Assembly: GCF_024349785.1 (NCBI RefSeq)
Contig: NZ_AP018821.1
Coordinates: 62,001 to 126,000 of the forward strand
DNA: 64,000 bases
Reading direction: 5' to 3'
DNA from: Sphingomonas bisphenolicum
GTDB taxonomy: Bacteria; Pseudomonadota; Alphaproteobacteria; Sphingomonadales; Sphingomonadaceae
This document shows positions 7,501-16,865 of this stretch, in pieces. The notes beneath the pieces were generated by a model that did no database searches, had not been told where the DNA came from, and saw only the letters and a program-made list of their open reading frames with translations. The position numbers and the translations under genes are program-made. Position 1 is the stretch's first letter; the number at the start of each line of letters is the position of its first letter.

Positions 7501-10500
7501 ATGTCCGATCTCTTCGCCGCCGCCGCCGCATCCGACCGCCTTGCCGCCCAGGCCCTGCTCCCCCTGCTGCGCAGCGGGGCCCCCATCACCCGCCGCCAGC
7601 TCAACGAAGCGATGACGAGCGCCTTTGGCGGCAGCGACGCCGACGGCCGCTGGACACAGCGCGACAGTTTCGAACTCCTGGAGCACGCGACCGCCCTCTA
7701 TCTGCGCGAGAAGCCCTATGCTCTCGAGAGCTTCGCCGACGTGACGCAGGCCCATGCGCTCGTCCAGCGCCTGCCGACCCAGACCGTGCGCAGCGAAGCG
7801 CAGATCGCCTGGCAGCAATTCTCGACGCCCGCCGATATCGCGGCGCTCGCGGTGCTGCTCGCCGACGTCGGGCCGCAGGACGTGGTGCTCGAACCCAGCG
7901 CGGGCAATGGTCTTCTCGTCGCACAGCTCGGAGATCATCGGTCGCTGCAGCTCAACGAACTCGATCCCACGCGGCGTTCGCGCCTGGCGGCCCTGTTCCC
8001 CGAAGCCCTCATCACCGGGCATGACGGCGCCGCGATCGGGTCGCTCATGGCCCGGCAGGAGCGGCCGAGCGTCATCCTGATGAACCCGCCCTTCTCGCGC
8101 TCGCTGGGCCGCGGCGCCGACGACCTAGCCGCTGTCCGGCACCTCCAGGCGGCACTGCGCCACCTTGCCCCGGCTGGACGCCTGGTCGCGATCATGCCCG
8201 ACTGGTTTGGCCCCAGTGCGCGCATGCACGACCATTTCGAAACCGTGCTGCGCGAGGCGAGCGTACGGACATCGCTGCGGCTCGAAAAATGCTACACCAA
8301 GCATGGCACGAGCATCGCCGTGCGGGTCTTCGTCATCGACAAGGTCGCGGGAAACGCGCCGCCCGCCGTCATCCAGCGCGCATCGGTCGAAGAACTGGCC
8401 GCGGTCCTCACCGTGCCGCCGCGTGCCGCGCCGCCCGTCGTGGCAGCGCCCGTCCGCGCGGCGCCGGTGTCCGGCAAAGGCATCTCGCTCTTCCGCGCGG
8501 TCAAGAGCGCTCCGGTCAAGCCGCGCGCCTATTTCGCACCGGCGCGCAACGACGTCCTCCCGGTCGATTATGAACGCCTTGAGGCCCCGGCACCGCTGCT
8601 GGAGCAGACCGGCGTCTATCTGCCCTATCGGCCGAGCCGCATCGTATTTGACAAAGCGGGCGAGCACCCGACCGCACTCGTCGAATCCGTCGCGATGGGA
8701 TCGATCGCCGCTCCCATCCCGCACTATGTGCCCCGCTTGCCCGAGCGCACCGTGTCGGAACGCCTGCTGTCGGCCTCCCAGCTCGAAACCGTCGTCTATG
8801 CGGGCCATGCCTGGTCGCAGACCCTCCCGGGCCGCTTCAACCCGGACAGGGAGGGCGTCGGGCTCGTGCTCGCCGAGGACGGGCGGACCTATCGCAAGGG
8901 CTTTTTCCTGGGCGACGGCACCGGGGCCGGCAAGGGCCGGCAGGTCGCGGCCTGCATCCTCGACAACTGGCTGCAGGGCCGGCGGCGCAACATCTGGGTC
9001 ACCAAGAACGAGCCGCTGCTCGAAGATGCGCGGCGCGACTGGACCGCGCTCGGCGGGGTCTCGGCCGATGTGCAGCCGGTCGGCAACTGGAAGATCGACG
9101 AGCCCATCACCCTCGAGCAGGGCGTCCTGTTCGTCACCTATCCGACCCTGCGCTCAGCGCGCGGTGAACATAGCCGGCTCAAGCAGATCCTCGACTGGGC
9201 GGGCGAGGATTTCGAGGGCGTCATCTTCTTCGACGAAGCACATGAGATGGGTGGCGTCGCTGGTGGGGAGGGGGCCCTTGGCGCCAAAGCCGGCTCGCAG
9301 CAGGGCATCTGCGGCGTGCTCCTCCAGAACCATCTACCCGGCGCGCGCGTCGGCTACGCTTCGGCCACCGGCGCCTCGGACATCAACAATCTCGCCTATG
9401 CGGTCCGGCTCGGGCTCTGGGGGCCCGAAACCTCCTTCCCCGATCGCGAGCAGTTCATCTCCTCGATCCGGCAAGGCGGCATCGCCGCGATGGAACTGGT
9501 CGCCCGCGATCTCAAGGCCAGCGGCCTCTATCTCGCCCGCGCCCTGAGCTTTGCCGGGGTCGAATATGACATATTGAAGCACGAGCTGACCCCGGCGCAG
9601 ATCGAGATCTACGACATCTATGCCGATGCCTGGGCGATCATCCATCGCAACATGGAGGCCGCCCTCGAGCTGACCGGCGTGGTCGACGGCCTCGAAGGCA
9701 ATACGCTCAACAGCGGCGCCAAGGCCTCGGCACGCTCGCGCTTCGAATCGACCAAGCAGCGCTTCTTCGGACAGGTGCTCCTGTCGATGAAACTTCCCAC
9801 CGTGATCGCGGCGGCCGAGCAGCATCTCGCCGAAGGCAAATCGGTGGTCATGCAGCTTGTCACCACGGCCGAGTCCATCCTCGACCGCCGCCTGGGCCAG
9901 CTCGCCCCGGACGAGCGCGCCGAACTCGATATCGACCTCAGCCCGCGCGAATATGTCATCGACTATCTCGAACGCGCCTTTCCGACCCGGCAAATGCGCG
10001 TCTTCACCGACGACACCGGGGCCGAGCGCTCGGTGCCGATGGACGACGAGAACGGCAATCCGGTCTATAATCCGCAGGCGCTCGCGGCGCGCGCCAATCT
10101 CATCGAGCAGCTTTGCGCGCTACCGCCGATCACCTCCGCGCTCGACGGGCTTCTCAATCATTTCGGCCATGACAATGTCGCCGAGATCACAGGACGCACC
10201 AAGCGGCTGATCCAGGCGAGCGACGGGCGCCAGAAGCTCGAGACCCGCTCGACCCGAACCAGCCAGGCCGAGGCCGCCGCCTTCATGGGGGGCCTCAAGC
10301 GCATCCTCATCTTCAGCGACGCGGGCGGGACTGGCCGCTCCTATCATGCGAGCCTCGATGCGGTGAACCAGGAGCAGCGGGCCCATCTCCTGCTCGAACC
10401 CGGCTGGCGGGCCGACCGGGCGATCCAGGGTCTGGGGCGCACCCATCGCACGCATCAGGCCTGCACGCCCCTGTTCCGGCCGGTAACCACCGACTGCAAG

Positions 10501-11739
10501 GGCGAGCTGCGCTTCACCAGCACCATCGCCCGGCGCCTCGATACGCTGGGCGCGCTGACACGGGGGCAACGCCAGACCGGAGGACAGAATCTCTTCGACC
10601 CCGCCGACAATCTGGAAAGCAGCTACGCCTGCGCGGCGCTGACGAGCTGGTTCCACCTCCTGCATCTCGGCAAGCTCAAGAGCACCACGCTCGCCGAGTT
10701 CGAGGAGCGCACCGGCCTCGAGCTCACCGACAAGGACGGCGTGCTGAAGGACGAGCTGCCGCCGATCCAGCGCTGGCTGAACCGCTTGCTTGCGCTCCCG
10801 ATCGGGTTGCAGAACCGGATCTTCGAGGAGTTTCTCGCTCTTGTCGAAACCCGGGTACAGGCCGCACGCGAAGCGGGGCGGCTCGACGTCGGCGTGGAGA
10901 CCATGCTCGTCGATACCGCGACGATCATCGACGACACGATCCTGCGCACCGATCCGGTCAGCGGCGCGACCTCCCACCTCCTCACGATCGAGGTGGCGCG
11001 TCGCAAGACGCCTGTCTCGCTTGAGCGCATCCTGCGCATCGCTGAAAGTCATCCCCGCCACGCCTTCCTGCGCAATGCCAAGTCCGGCCTGGTCGCACTG
11101 CAAGTGAAGGCCCGCGCCCATATGGAAGAGAAGGACGGGACGCCCATCCCTCGCATCGAACTCATGCGCCCGACCCGCAATGATTATATGCGCCTTGCCG
11201 ATCTTGCCGAAACCGCCTGGTCACCGATCGACGAGGAGACCTTCCGCGCGCTCTGGGCCGCCGAGGCCGAAGCGGCGGCGGCGCAGGTCGATACCGAGAC
11301 GATCCGGCTCGCGACCGGGCTCCTGCTGCCAATCTGGTCAGCGCTTCCGAGCGACCATCTCGTCGTCAACCGCATCGCCGACCAGAGCGGCCAGTCCTGG
11401 CTCGGCCGCATCGTCTTCGATGATCATGTCGTGCAGCTCTACACCAAGCTCGGCCTCGATCGCGCCGAGAACCTGCCGCCCGGCGATATCGTCAAGTCCG
11501 CGCTCGGCGGACGTAGCGTCGAACTGACGCAGCCGTTCCCGATGGCGATCAAGCGCGCTGTGGTGAACGGTCTGCCCCGCATCGAACTGGTGGGCGCGCC
11601 GCCCGCGCAGCTTGCCTATCTCAAATCGCTTGGCTGCTTCACCGAGATCATCAGCTACCGCACGCGCGTGTTCGTGCCGGTGGAAGGCGCTGCCGACATC
11701 CTCGGCCGGCTGCTTAGGCCAGAGGCCCGAGCGGCATAG
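7501..11739 (+). CDS. strawberry-notch-like helicase with N-terminal methyltransferase-like domain
   Basis: The 1412-residue protein combines an N-terminal Rossmann methyltransferase-like domain (motif I VLEPSAGNG near residue 130, motif IV NPPF at Asn195) with a superfamily-2 helicase: Walker A GDGTGAGKG (Lys478), DEAH box at Asp578, and the C-terminal helicase half with GGTGRSYHA and QGLGRTHRT. This architecture is the 'strawberry notch-like NTP hydrolase' type found on many alphaproteobacterial plasmids. The role is unproven; DNA modification linked to remodelling, as anti-restriction or during transfer, is a reasonable inference. ATG 7501 has CAGGAG upstream and follows the shared hairpin/purine leader. 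Its 3' end overlaps the end of the convergent small gene at 11714-11947 by 26 bases. Confidence 0.85.
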   Translation: MSDLFAAAAASDRLAAQALLPLLRSGAPITRRQLNEAMTSAFGGSDADGRWTQRDSFELLEHATALYLREKPYALESFADVTQAHALVQRLPTQTVRSEAQIAWQQFSTPADIAALAVLLADVGPQDVVLEPSAGNGLLVAQLGDHRSLQLNELDPTRRSRLAALFPEALITGHDGAAIGSLMARQERPSVILMNPPFSRSLGRGADDLAAVRHLQAALRHLAPAGRLVAIMPDWFGPSARMHDHFETVLREASVRTSLRLEKCYTKHGTSIAVRVFVIDKVAGNAPPAVIQRASVEELAAVLTVPPRAAPPVVAAPVRAAPVSGKGISLFRAVKSAPVKPRAYFAPARNDVLPVDYERLEAPAPLLEQTGVYLPYRPSRIVFDKAGEHPTALVESVAMGSIAAPIPHYVPRLPERTVSERLLSASQLETVVYAGHAWSQTLPGRFNPDREGVGLVLAEDGRTYRKGFFLGDGTGAGKGRQVAACILDNWLQGRRRNIWVTKNEPLLEDARRDWTALGGVSADVQPVGNWKIDEPITLEQGVLFVTYPTLRSARGEHSRLKQILDWAGEDFEGVIFFDEAHEMGGVAGGEGALGAKAGSQQGICGVLLQNHLPGARVGYASATGASDINNLAYAVRLGLWGPETSFPDREQFISSIRQGGIAAMELVARDLKASGLYLARALSFAGVEYDILKHELTPAQIEIYDIYADAWAIIHRNMEAALELTGVVDGLEGNTLNSGAKASARSRFESTKQRFFGQVLLSMKLPTVIAAAEQHLAEGKSVVMQLVTTAESILDRRLGQLAPDERAELDIDLSPREYVIDYLERAFPTRQMRVFTDDTGAERSVPMDDENGNPVYNPQALAARANLIEQLCALPPITSALDGLLNHFGHDNVAEITGRTKRLIQASDGRQKLETRSTRTSQAEAAAFMGGLKRILIFSDAGGTGRSYHASLDAVNQEQRAHLLLEPGWRADRAIQGLGRTHRTHQACTPLFRPVTTDCKGELRFTSTIARRLDTLGALTRGQRQTGGQNLFDPADNLESSYACAALTSWFHLLHLGKLKSTTLAEFEERTGLELTDKDGVLKDELPPIQRWLNRLLALPIGLQNRIFEEFLALVETRVQAAREAGRLDVGVETMLVDTATIIDDTILRTDPVSGATSHLLTIEVARRKTPVSLERILRIAESHPRHAFLRNAKSGLVALQVKARAHMEEKDGTPIPRIELMRPTRNDYMRLADLAETAWSPIDEETFRALWAAEAEAAAAQVDTETIRLATGLLLPIWSALPSDHLVVNRIADQSGQSWLGRIVFDDHVVQLYTKLGLDRAENLPPGDIVKSALGGRSVELTQPFPMAIKRAVVNGLPRIELVGAPPAQLAYLKSLGCFTEIISYRTRVFVPVEGAADILGRLLRPEARAA

Positions 11740-11947
11740 CCACGATCAGGCTCGCGGCATCCGGCTCGATTTCCAACCCCGCCAGGGGCTGGGTCAGCAG
11801 CATGGCCGCGAGCGCCGCCTGGGTCGTCGCCGCGCCAGCCTTGTCGCCCGCCTGTTCGAGCAATTGAACTGCCTTGCGGATCAGGCCGACCGCAAGCGCC
11901 CTCTTGTCATGTACCGCGTCCATCGCATCCACTCGTGCTGGTGCCAT
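11714..11947 (-). CDS. small conserved protein, paralogue of the protein at 13940-14146
   Basis: This 77-residue product is not assigned to a known family. Its core aligns with the product of the minus-strand gene at 13940-14146: both share a GLI/MR-A-LLEKA-type helix, a central AA-Q-AL helix, a QPL/RPL turn, and a closing A-LI-A-PL segment. The two paralogues sit on either side of the NERD/helicase gene and all three share a strand. An internal ATG (MDAVHDK) aligns better with the start of the paralogue, so the protein may begin there. The 3' end overlaps the convergent Sno-like gene. Function is unknown; the size suggests a small helical regulatory or partner protein. Confidence 0.6.
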   Translation of the reverse strand: MAPARVDAMDAVHDKRALAVGLIRKAVQLLEQAGDKAGAATTQAALAAMLLTQPLAGLEIEPDAASLIVAMPLGPLA

Positions 11948-12006
11948 GGGCCTAGGATAGCATAAGCCCCGCCGCCCGCTACGGGGTGATGTGGCTGGCC
12001 GTCCGA

Positions 12007-13860
12007 TCAAAGCGTCGCGAGTGGCCCTTTCTCGATAAAATCCGGCCATGTGCTGCCATAGTCGCGCAGCAGCGCGGACGAGCAGATCACCGTCATGGCG
12101 CTTCCCGCCTGCTGGCGCTTGAGGCGGGTGAGACCTGCATAGACCAGTGCGAGCGACCGCTCGCCCGCATTCTCGTCCACATAGATCACCAGGAGCGGCG
12201 ATTCCCAGCCCTTGAAGCTGTGCAGGGTCGTGGCCTTCACGCGAGCGTCGCCCATGTAGAAGGCCATCTTTTCGCGCCGGCGCTCCTGCATGTCGGGCGC
12301 GAAGGTGGCGACGCTGGCAATGTCGCGGTCGGCGAGCGCAGAGACGACCATCGCGCCTACCGAGGCGTCGGCGGCAAGGAAGGTGATATCGGCATTGGCC
12401 AGGGCCTTCCCCGTCCGCCGCATCATTCCGACGATCTCTGTGACGCAGGTCTCGATTCTGTGCTGCGACGTGCACTGCACCCAGCGCAGGGACACCGGGA
12501 ACAGATCGAGCGATGCTTGTGGCGGACTGGGCAACTCAACGCCCTCTTCCGGCAGAAAGCTGGTCACGAAGCTCTGGATCAGCGGCAGGGTGGCGGGCGG
12601 CAGGCGATAGCTGACGTCGAGCTGCGCCCAGGCGCCACGAAACCCCGCGCCCGCCATTGCCTCGTTGGTCCAGGCCTGGGCCGTCCCATAGACATCCTGC
12701 GTGGCATCTGCCGCAAGGATCATCTCCCCGCCAGGCTTCAGAAACCGTCGCAGCGTATTCCACCAGAGTGGGCGATAGTCCTGCCCTTCATCGACCAGGA
12801 TCGCGTCGTAGCGCGGGCTGTCCTCCTCGGCCGCGGCCGAAGCGACAAGGCTGGGAAGGGCAGCTTCCATCACCGATGCGCCGTCTCCGCTTTTCCACAG
12901 CTCGTCATAGGCCTCGCTCCACCCCACCTCCATGCAGACCTGCTTGCACCAGCTGTGGAAGTTGACGAACACGACATTGCGGTGGCCCCCGCGCACCTTG
13001 AGCGCGCGCACGACGAGATCGCGCAGATAGTGCCAGAGGGTGATGTTGAAGGTCGCGACCAGCACCGACTTTCCCTCGTCGGCAAGGCGCGCGGCCCGCG
13101 CTGCGAGGACGAGCGACTTGCCCGACCCGGCGGGCCCCTTGATCCGGCGATAGCCGCTCTCGGTTCGGGTCTCGGCTAGCTGCCGCTGGTTTGCGTCCAT
13201 CTCCAGCGGTCGGCGCTGCGTGACCGAGAAATCAGGTTCCACCAGCCATCCACGCAGGTCGGCCGCGATGTCCTCGCGCATGAGCATCGAGTGCCGGCGC
13301 TGCGATTCCGGCATGATCAAATCGATCCGGCCGGCGGCGAGCTCCACCCGACCGCTGACCGGTTGATAGCGCGCCAGAGGATCATTCTCATCGCGCGTCA
13401 GGAAGCCGGCGAAGAGGTCGCGCACGCGCCGGCTGTCGGCGAAGGGGAAAATCACGCCCGCCGTCACCGCGGCAAAGCCGGCATTCTGCTTCAGGCGAGA
13501 GCAGTAGAGCTTGTAGACCGCATCTCGGTAATGATTGACCTTGGTGACGGGGTTCTGCGCCGCAAGGGAAAAGCTCTTTCCGTCCTTGCGCCCGTGCAGG
13601 TCCCGGCCGCCGGCGGGCACGAAATAGTGCATCGCATCGAGGTTCCAGTCCTTTACCTCGAAGACGGCGATTCCCACCGAGCGGTTTAATAAAACGAAGT
13701 CGGGGCGCAGGCCGTTGAGATGCGGCTGGCAATAAATCTCCCATTCCGGGTCGAGATGCGCGTCGAAAAACTCGAGGACTACGCGCTCGCCGGGCGTCAA
13801 GGGTTGGCGCAGTCGGTCGAGATCCTCCCGTGGAGGAGAAATGATCCGGTTTCTTCTCAA
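12007..13860 (-). CDS. NERD-domain nuclease fused to UvrD/DEAD-like superfamily-1 helicase
   Basis: The 617-residue protein starts with a NERD (nuclease-related) domain of the PD-(D/E)xK type (about residues 25-140; LRPDFVLLN and AVFEVKDWN supply the acidic and Lys residues). An SF1 helicase/ATPase follows: Walker A GPAGSGKSLVLAARA, Walker B ILVDEGQDYRPLWW, a motif III-like ADATQDVYG, and a C-terminal UvrD-type TTLHSFKGWE...YAGLTRLKR segment. The family is widely distributed and often linked to mobile or defence DNA, but its role is not established. The start is uncertain: the longest frame begins with TTG at 13858-13860 without a well-placed ribosome-binding site, though AGGAGG lies about 30 bases further upstream. 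Two paralogous small genes flank it on the same strand. Confidence 0.8.
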   Translation of the reverse strand: MRRNRIISPPREDLDRLRQPLTPGERVVLEFFDAHLDPEWEIYCQPHLNGLRPDFVLLNRSVGIAVFEVKDWNLDAMHYFVPAGGRDLHGRKDGKSFSLAAQNPVTKVNHYRDAVYKLYCSRLKQNAGFAAVTAGVIFPFADSRRVRDLFAGFLTRDENDPLARYQPVSGRVELAAGRIDLIMPESQRRHSMLMREDIAADLRGWLVEPDFSVTQRRPLEMDANQRQLAETRTESGYRRIKGPAGSGKSLVLAARAARLADEGKSVLVATFNITLWHYLRDLVVRALKVRGGHRNVVFVNFHSWCKQVCMEVGWSEAYDELWKSGDGASVMEAALPSLVASAAAEEDSPRYDAILVDEGQDYRPLWWNTLRRFLKPGGEMILAADATQDVYGTAQAWTNEAMAGAGFRGAWAQLDVSYRLPPATLPLIQSFVTSFLPEEGVELPSPPQASLDLFPVSLRWVQCTSQHRIETCVTEIVGMMRRTGKALANADITFLAADASVGAMVVSALADRDIASVATFAPDMQERRREKMAFYMGDARVKATTLHSFKGWESPLLVIYVDENAGERSLALVYAGLTRLKRQQAGSAMTVICSSALLRDYGSTWPDFIEKGPLATL

Positions 13861-13939
13861 CGCGATGCCCCGCCAATTCCCGCAATCCTCCTAGGGAAGA
13901 GGTGGAGGGTTTCCAATCCCTCGAGGCCCGGCGAATGGC

Positions 13940-14146
13940 CTAATCGCTGCTGAGCGGAATAGCCGCGATGAGCGCGGCGCTTTGCGGATCGAGCTCTTCG
14001 CCGGGCTGGAGGGGCCGCGCCGCGAGCGCCACATCGAGCGCATGTTGCAGCCGCGCCGCCGTATCCCAGTCCTCGGCCTTTTCCAGAAACACCATCGCCT
14101 GCCGCATGAGGCCTATCGCGATGCCCCGGCTGTTCGTGTCTGCCAT
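13940..14146 (-). CDS. small conserved protein, paralogue of the protein at 11714-11947
   Basis: The 68-residue product is predicted to be mostly helical and resembles its paralogue on the far side of the NERD/helicase gene. The family is unknown to me. The ATG at 14144-14146 is preferred because GAGGA lies seven bases upstream on the minus strand; an in-frame ATG two codons earlier is also possible. It stands first in a minus-strand group (this gene, NERD/helicase, paralogue). Its promoter would lie in the region that contains the large inverted repeat at 14233-14361. Confidence 0.6.
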   Translation of the reverse strand: MADTNSRGIAIGLMRQAMVFLEKAEDWDTAARLQHALDVALAARPLQPGEELDPQSAALIAAIPLSSD

Positions 14147-14232
14147 GCCCATATCCTCGAGCTCCCGGTTGAACCGTGGGAGAGGGGCGATTGGCCTGTC
14201 GTCCGAACTCCCGCGCACTGGACGCGGGAGCC

Positions 14233-14361
14233 GCCGGACCTCGCAACATGTGAACACACATGCGCCGTCACCTTTAACCCGAAGGTCTGGACATGCGCGA
14301 CGGCAGCCCGGAAACCGATGGTTTTCGAGTTGCTTGTGTTCACGGACTTGCGAGGTCCGGC
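14233..14361. repeat. 129-bp inverted repeat between divergent genes (ParB-like gene downstream)
   Basis: The left arm GCCGGACCTCGCAA (14233-14246) is the exact reverse complement of 14348-14361. Next inward, GTGAACAC (14250-14257) is the exact reverse complement of 14336-14343. The arms are therefore about 25 bases with one small asymmetry (3 versus 4 unpaired bases). A nested GCCGTC/GACGGC pair lies inside. It sits between the minus-strand small gene (start 14146) and the ParB-like gene (start 14625). It could be a centromere-like or operator site, a cruciform, or a miniature element with terminal inverted repeats. Confidence 0.6.
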
Positions 14362-14546
14362 GCTGCCCTTTGCGCAGCGCATCCCCGCCCTAACAGAGGG
14401 GCCGGGAGCGGCCAACCGGTTCCTTTTCCTGACCCGGTTCCCGGCGTCGTTGACAGGTGTCGGCGCCCCGTTCCGCGTGCCTTGGCGATCGCTGTCGCAC
14501 CATAGGCCGCCGCCCCCGGTCGGACGGCCGAAGCGGCCGAAACGGC

Positions 14547-14588
14547 CAGCGGCGGGGCCGCTGCAAAGAGAAGGGGGGTCGGAAGGGG
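14547..14588 (+). promoter_or_regulatory. hairpin plus purine-tract leader of the ParB-like gene
   Basis: A perfect 7-bp hairpin CAGCGGC/GCCGCTG with a GGG loop (14547-14563) is followed directly by a purine-rich tract (14564-14588, including GAGAAGGGGGG). The GTG start lies about 37 bases further on. The arrangement repeats that upstream of the genes at 7501, 22168, 32932, 33555 and 37424. Confidence 0.4.
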
Positions 14589-14624
14589 TGTCCCGGGATG
14601 GTCCGGGCATCAAGGAGACTTCCA

Positions 14625-16787
14625 GTGATCGACAGCGTCAAACTCAACAAGCTCCGCCTCTCGCCGATCAATGTGCGCAAGGTTTCGGAAGACCGGCTGC
14701 GTCTCGACGAACTCACCCCCGACGTCGAGGCCCGCGGCATCCTGCAGAACATGCTGGTGACCCCGGCCAAGCCCAAGGGCACGTTCGAAGTGCTCGACGG
14801 GGGACGGCGCTGGCGCGCGCTGATGCGGCTGGTCGAGGCGGGCACGATCGTCGCGGCCGACTATGACGTGCCAGTGCGCGTCATCACGGGCGATATCGCG
14901 CATCTGAGCGAAACGTCCTTCGCCGCCACCTATCACCAGCTGCCGCTCACCCCGGCCGAAGAATGCCGCGCCTATGAGCATTTCATCGGCAAGGGCGCCG
15001 ACATCGACGGGGTCGCCAAACGCTTCGGCAAGACCCGCCGCTTCGTCGAAGGCCGCCTGCGCCTGGCCTCGCTGGCCGAGCCGATCTTCGACGCGCTGGC
15101 CTCGGGCGCGATTACGCTCGACATCGCCAAGGCCTATGCCTCGACGGAAAGCCACGACAAGCAGCTCGATGTCTGGAGTACCTACGGCCAGAACAGCTAC
15201 GTCAACGCCGATTCCATCCGCCGCGTCATCGCCAACGACGCCCTTAAATCCAACGAACCGATCGCGCTCCTGATCGGCGAGGACCGCTATGCGGCCGCCG
15301 GCGGCCGGGTCGATCGCGACCTCTTCAGCGAGGGCGGCGACCGCTGGATCGATCCCGAAATCGCCAAGGGCGTCGCTGCCGAGATGATGGAAGCCGAGGC
15401 CAAGCGCATCGGCGAGGAATCCGGGCTCGCCTGGATCCGGCCGATCGCGAGCAGCTATGCCTATAACCACGCGCAGGATCTCTACCGCGTCATGCTCGAT
15501 CCGCCCGAACTGACCGACGAGCAGGCCGCGCGCCTGGAAGCGATCGAGGCGCGGCGCAGCGAGCTCGAAGAGCTGATGCAGGACGAGGCGCTCGACGACG
15601 ATCAGTTCAAGGCGCTCGACAGCGAGGACGACGCGCTGATGGCCGAGGCCGAAGCCATCGAGAACCGGCTGCCGGTGCTGCCCGACCAGCTCAAGCCGCA
15701 TGTCGGCGCGTTCCTCCTGCTGACCCCGCAGGGCGAAATGCGCCTCGACACGCAGTTCTTCAGCGAACAGCCCATCCAGCGCATCGATGACGAGGCGCAG
15801 GGCGAGGGCGAGGAGGACGATTGCGAGGGCGGCGAAGAGGGCGAGCGCCTGGCAGGCGGTTTCCGCATCGGCGGGACCGACAAGGAGGCGCCCAGCCTGC
15901 CCGAGGAAGCCGTGGGTCCGGGCGGCAAGCCGCTCAGCGCCCGGCTCTACGACGAACTCGCCATGCAGCGCCGTGACATTCTGGCGGCCTCGCTCCTCGC
16001 CGAACCCGCGCTCGCGCTCGACTATGCCCTCTTCACGATGATCGACGCGCGCAGCCAGTCCACGCGTCATACCGGCTACCACAGCGTCCACTATGGCTCG
16101 ACGCTGCGGGCCGGAGCACCGCAAGACCCGATCTCGGGTGATATGCCGGTGACCCGGGCGCGGCAGTATCTCGCCGAGGCCCATGACGGACTCGACGCGG
16201 CCTGGACGGAACCAGCCGATATCGTGGAGCGGTTCGAGGCCTTCCGCGCGCTCGGCGACGACGCCAAGGCAGCCTGGCTCGCCTACATCGTCGCCGTCTC
16301 GCTCGAGGCCAAGGGCGGTTTCAAGGCGGAACAGATCCCGCTGCAGAACCGCCTCGCCTCGATCCTCGAGATCGATGTCGCCGCCTGGTGGCGACCCACC
16401 GCGGAGAATTTCTTCGACCGGGTCAACAAGGGCACGATCCTCACCCTGCTCAACGATGTCGGCGGGGGCTCGCTCACCGCGCGCCATGCCACACTCAAGA
16501 AGGGCGAGATCGCCGCGAGCTGCGAAAAGCTCTTTGCCGGGGAGTCGATCGTCGAGCCCGACGTCAAGGAGGCGGCGCTCGCCTGGGTCCCCAATGCCAT
16601 GCGCTTCCTGGATCGCGTGGCGGAACAGGCGGAGGAGCCCCTCGATGCGCTTGGCGACCTGAACGTGGCCCAAAGCGACGGGGCTGATGACAGCGAGACC
16701 GACGACGGTGACGCAGTGACCGCCGCGCCGACGGCCTCCGCGCCGGCCGAGGCCGACGAAGACGAACTCGCCGCCGCCGAGGCCTGA
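14625..16787 (+). CDS. ParB/RepB-like nuclease-domain protein, plasmid type
   Basis: The 720-residue protein begins with a ParB N-terminal (ParB/sulfiredoxin fold) domain: LSPINVRK, a lead-in EARGILQNMLV helix, and the phosphate-binding motif EVLDGGRRWRAL (about residues 45-55), followed by a helix-turn-helix-like KRFGKTRRFVEGRLRLA segment (about residues 130-145). The long C-terminal part is rich in Asp/Glu and ends in an acidic tail. At this length it is not a classic partition ParB but the large form common on sphingomonad plasmids, whose function is unproven. GTG at 14625 is chosen for AAGGAG 7-8 bases upstream. The next gene is ardC, after a strong hairpin. Confidence 0.8.
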   Translation: MIDSVKLNKLRLSPINVRKVSEDRLRLDELTPDVEARGILQNMLVTPAKPKGTFEVLDGGRRWRALMRLVEAGTIVAADYDVPVRVITGDIAHLSETSFAATYHQLPLTPAEECRAYEHFIGKGADIDGVAKRFGKTRRFVEGRLRLASLAEPIFDALASGAITLDIAKAYASTESHDKQLDVWSTYGQNSYVNADSIRRVIANDALKSNEPIALLIGEDRYAAAGGRVDRDLFSEGGDRWIDPEIAKGVAAEMMEAEAKRIGEESGLAWIRPIASSYAYNHAQDLYRVMLDPPELTDEQAARLEAIEARRSELEELMQDEALDDDQFKALDSEDDALMAEAEAIENRLPVLPDQLKPHVGAFLLLTPQGEMRLDTQFFSEQPIQRIDDEAQGEGEEDDCEGGEEGERLAGGFRIGGTDKEAPSLPEEAVGPGGKPLSARLYDELAMQRRDILAASLLAEPALALDYALFTMIDARSQSTRHTGYHSVHYGSTLRAGAPQDPISGDMPVTRARQYLAEAHDGLDAAWTEPADIVERFEAFRALGDDAKAAWLAYIVAVSLEAKGGFKAEQIPLQNRLASILEIDVAAWWRPTAENFFDRVNKGTILTLLNDVGGGSLTARHATLKKGEIAASCEKLFAGESIVEPDVKEAALAWVPNAMRFLDRVAEQAEEPLDALGDLNVAQSDGADDSETDDGDAVTAAPTASAPAEADEDELAAAEA

Positions 16788-16809
16788 GCCTCAAATCCTG
16801 TCCGCAAGC

Positions 16810-16839
16810 GACCACCGGCGTGTCCTCGCGCCGGTGGTC
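16810..16839 (+). other. strong hairpin between ParB-like gene and ardC
   Basis: GACCACCGGCG at 16810-16820 pairs perfectly with CGCCGGTGGTC at 16829-16839 around an 8-base loop. No T-run follows, and the ardC ribosome-binding site (GAGGAG) begins 12 bases later. It may be an attenuator or processing site, or a partial terminator separating the two genes. Confidence 0.5.
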
Positions 16840-16865
16840 GTCTCGTCTGTGAGGAGTTTTCCACC

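Noticed and set aside
14610..16673. Long open frame (about 690 codons) antisense to the ParB-like gene
   Set aside because: It mirrors the plus-strand gene, has the Gly/Arg/Glu-rich make-up of an antisense frame in GC-rich DNA, and shows no family motif.
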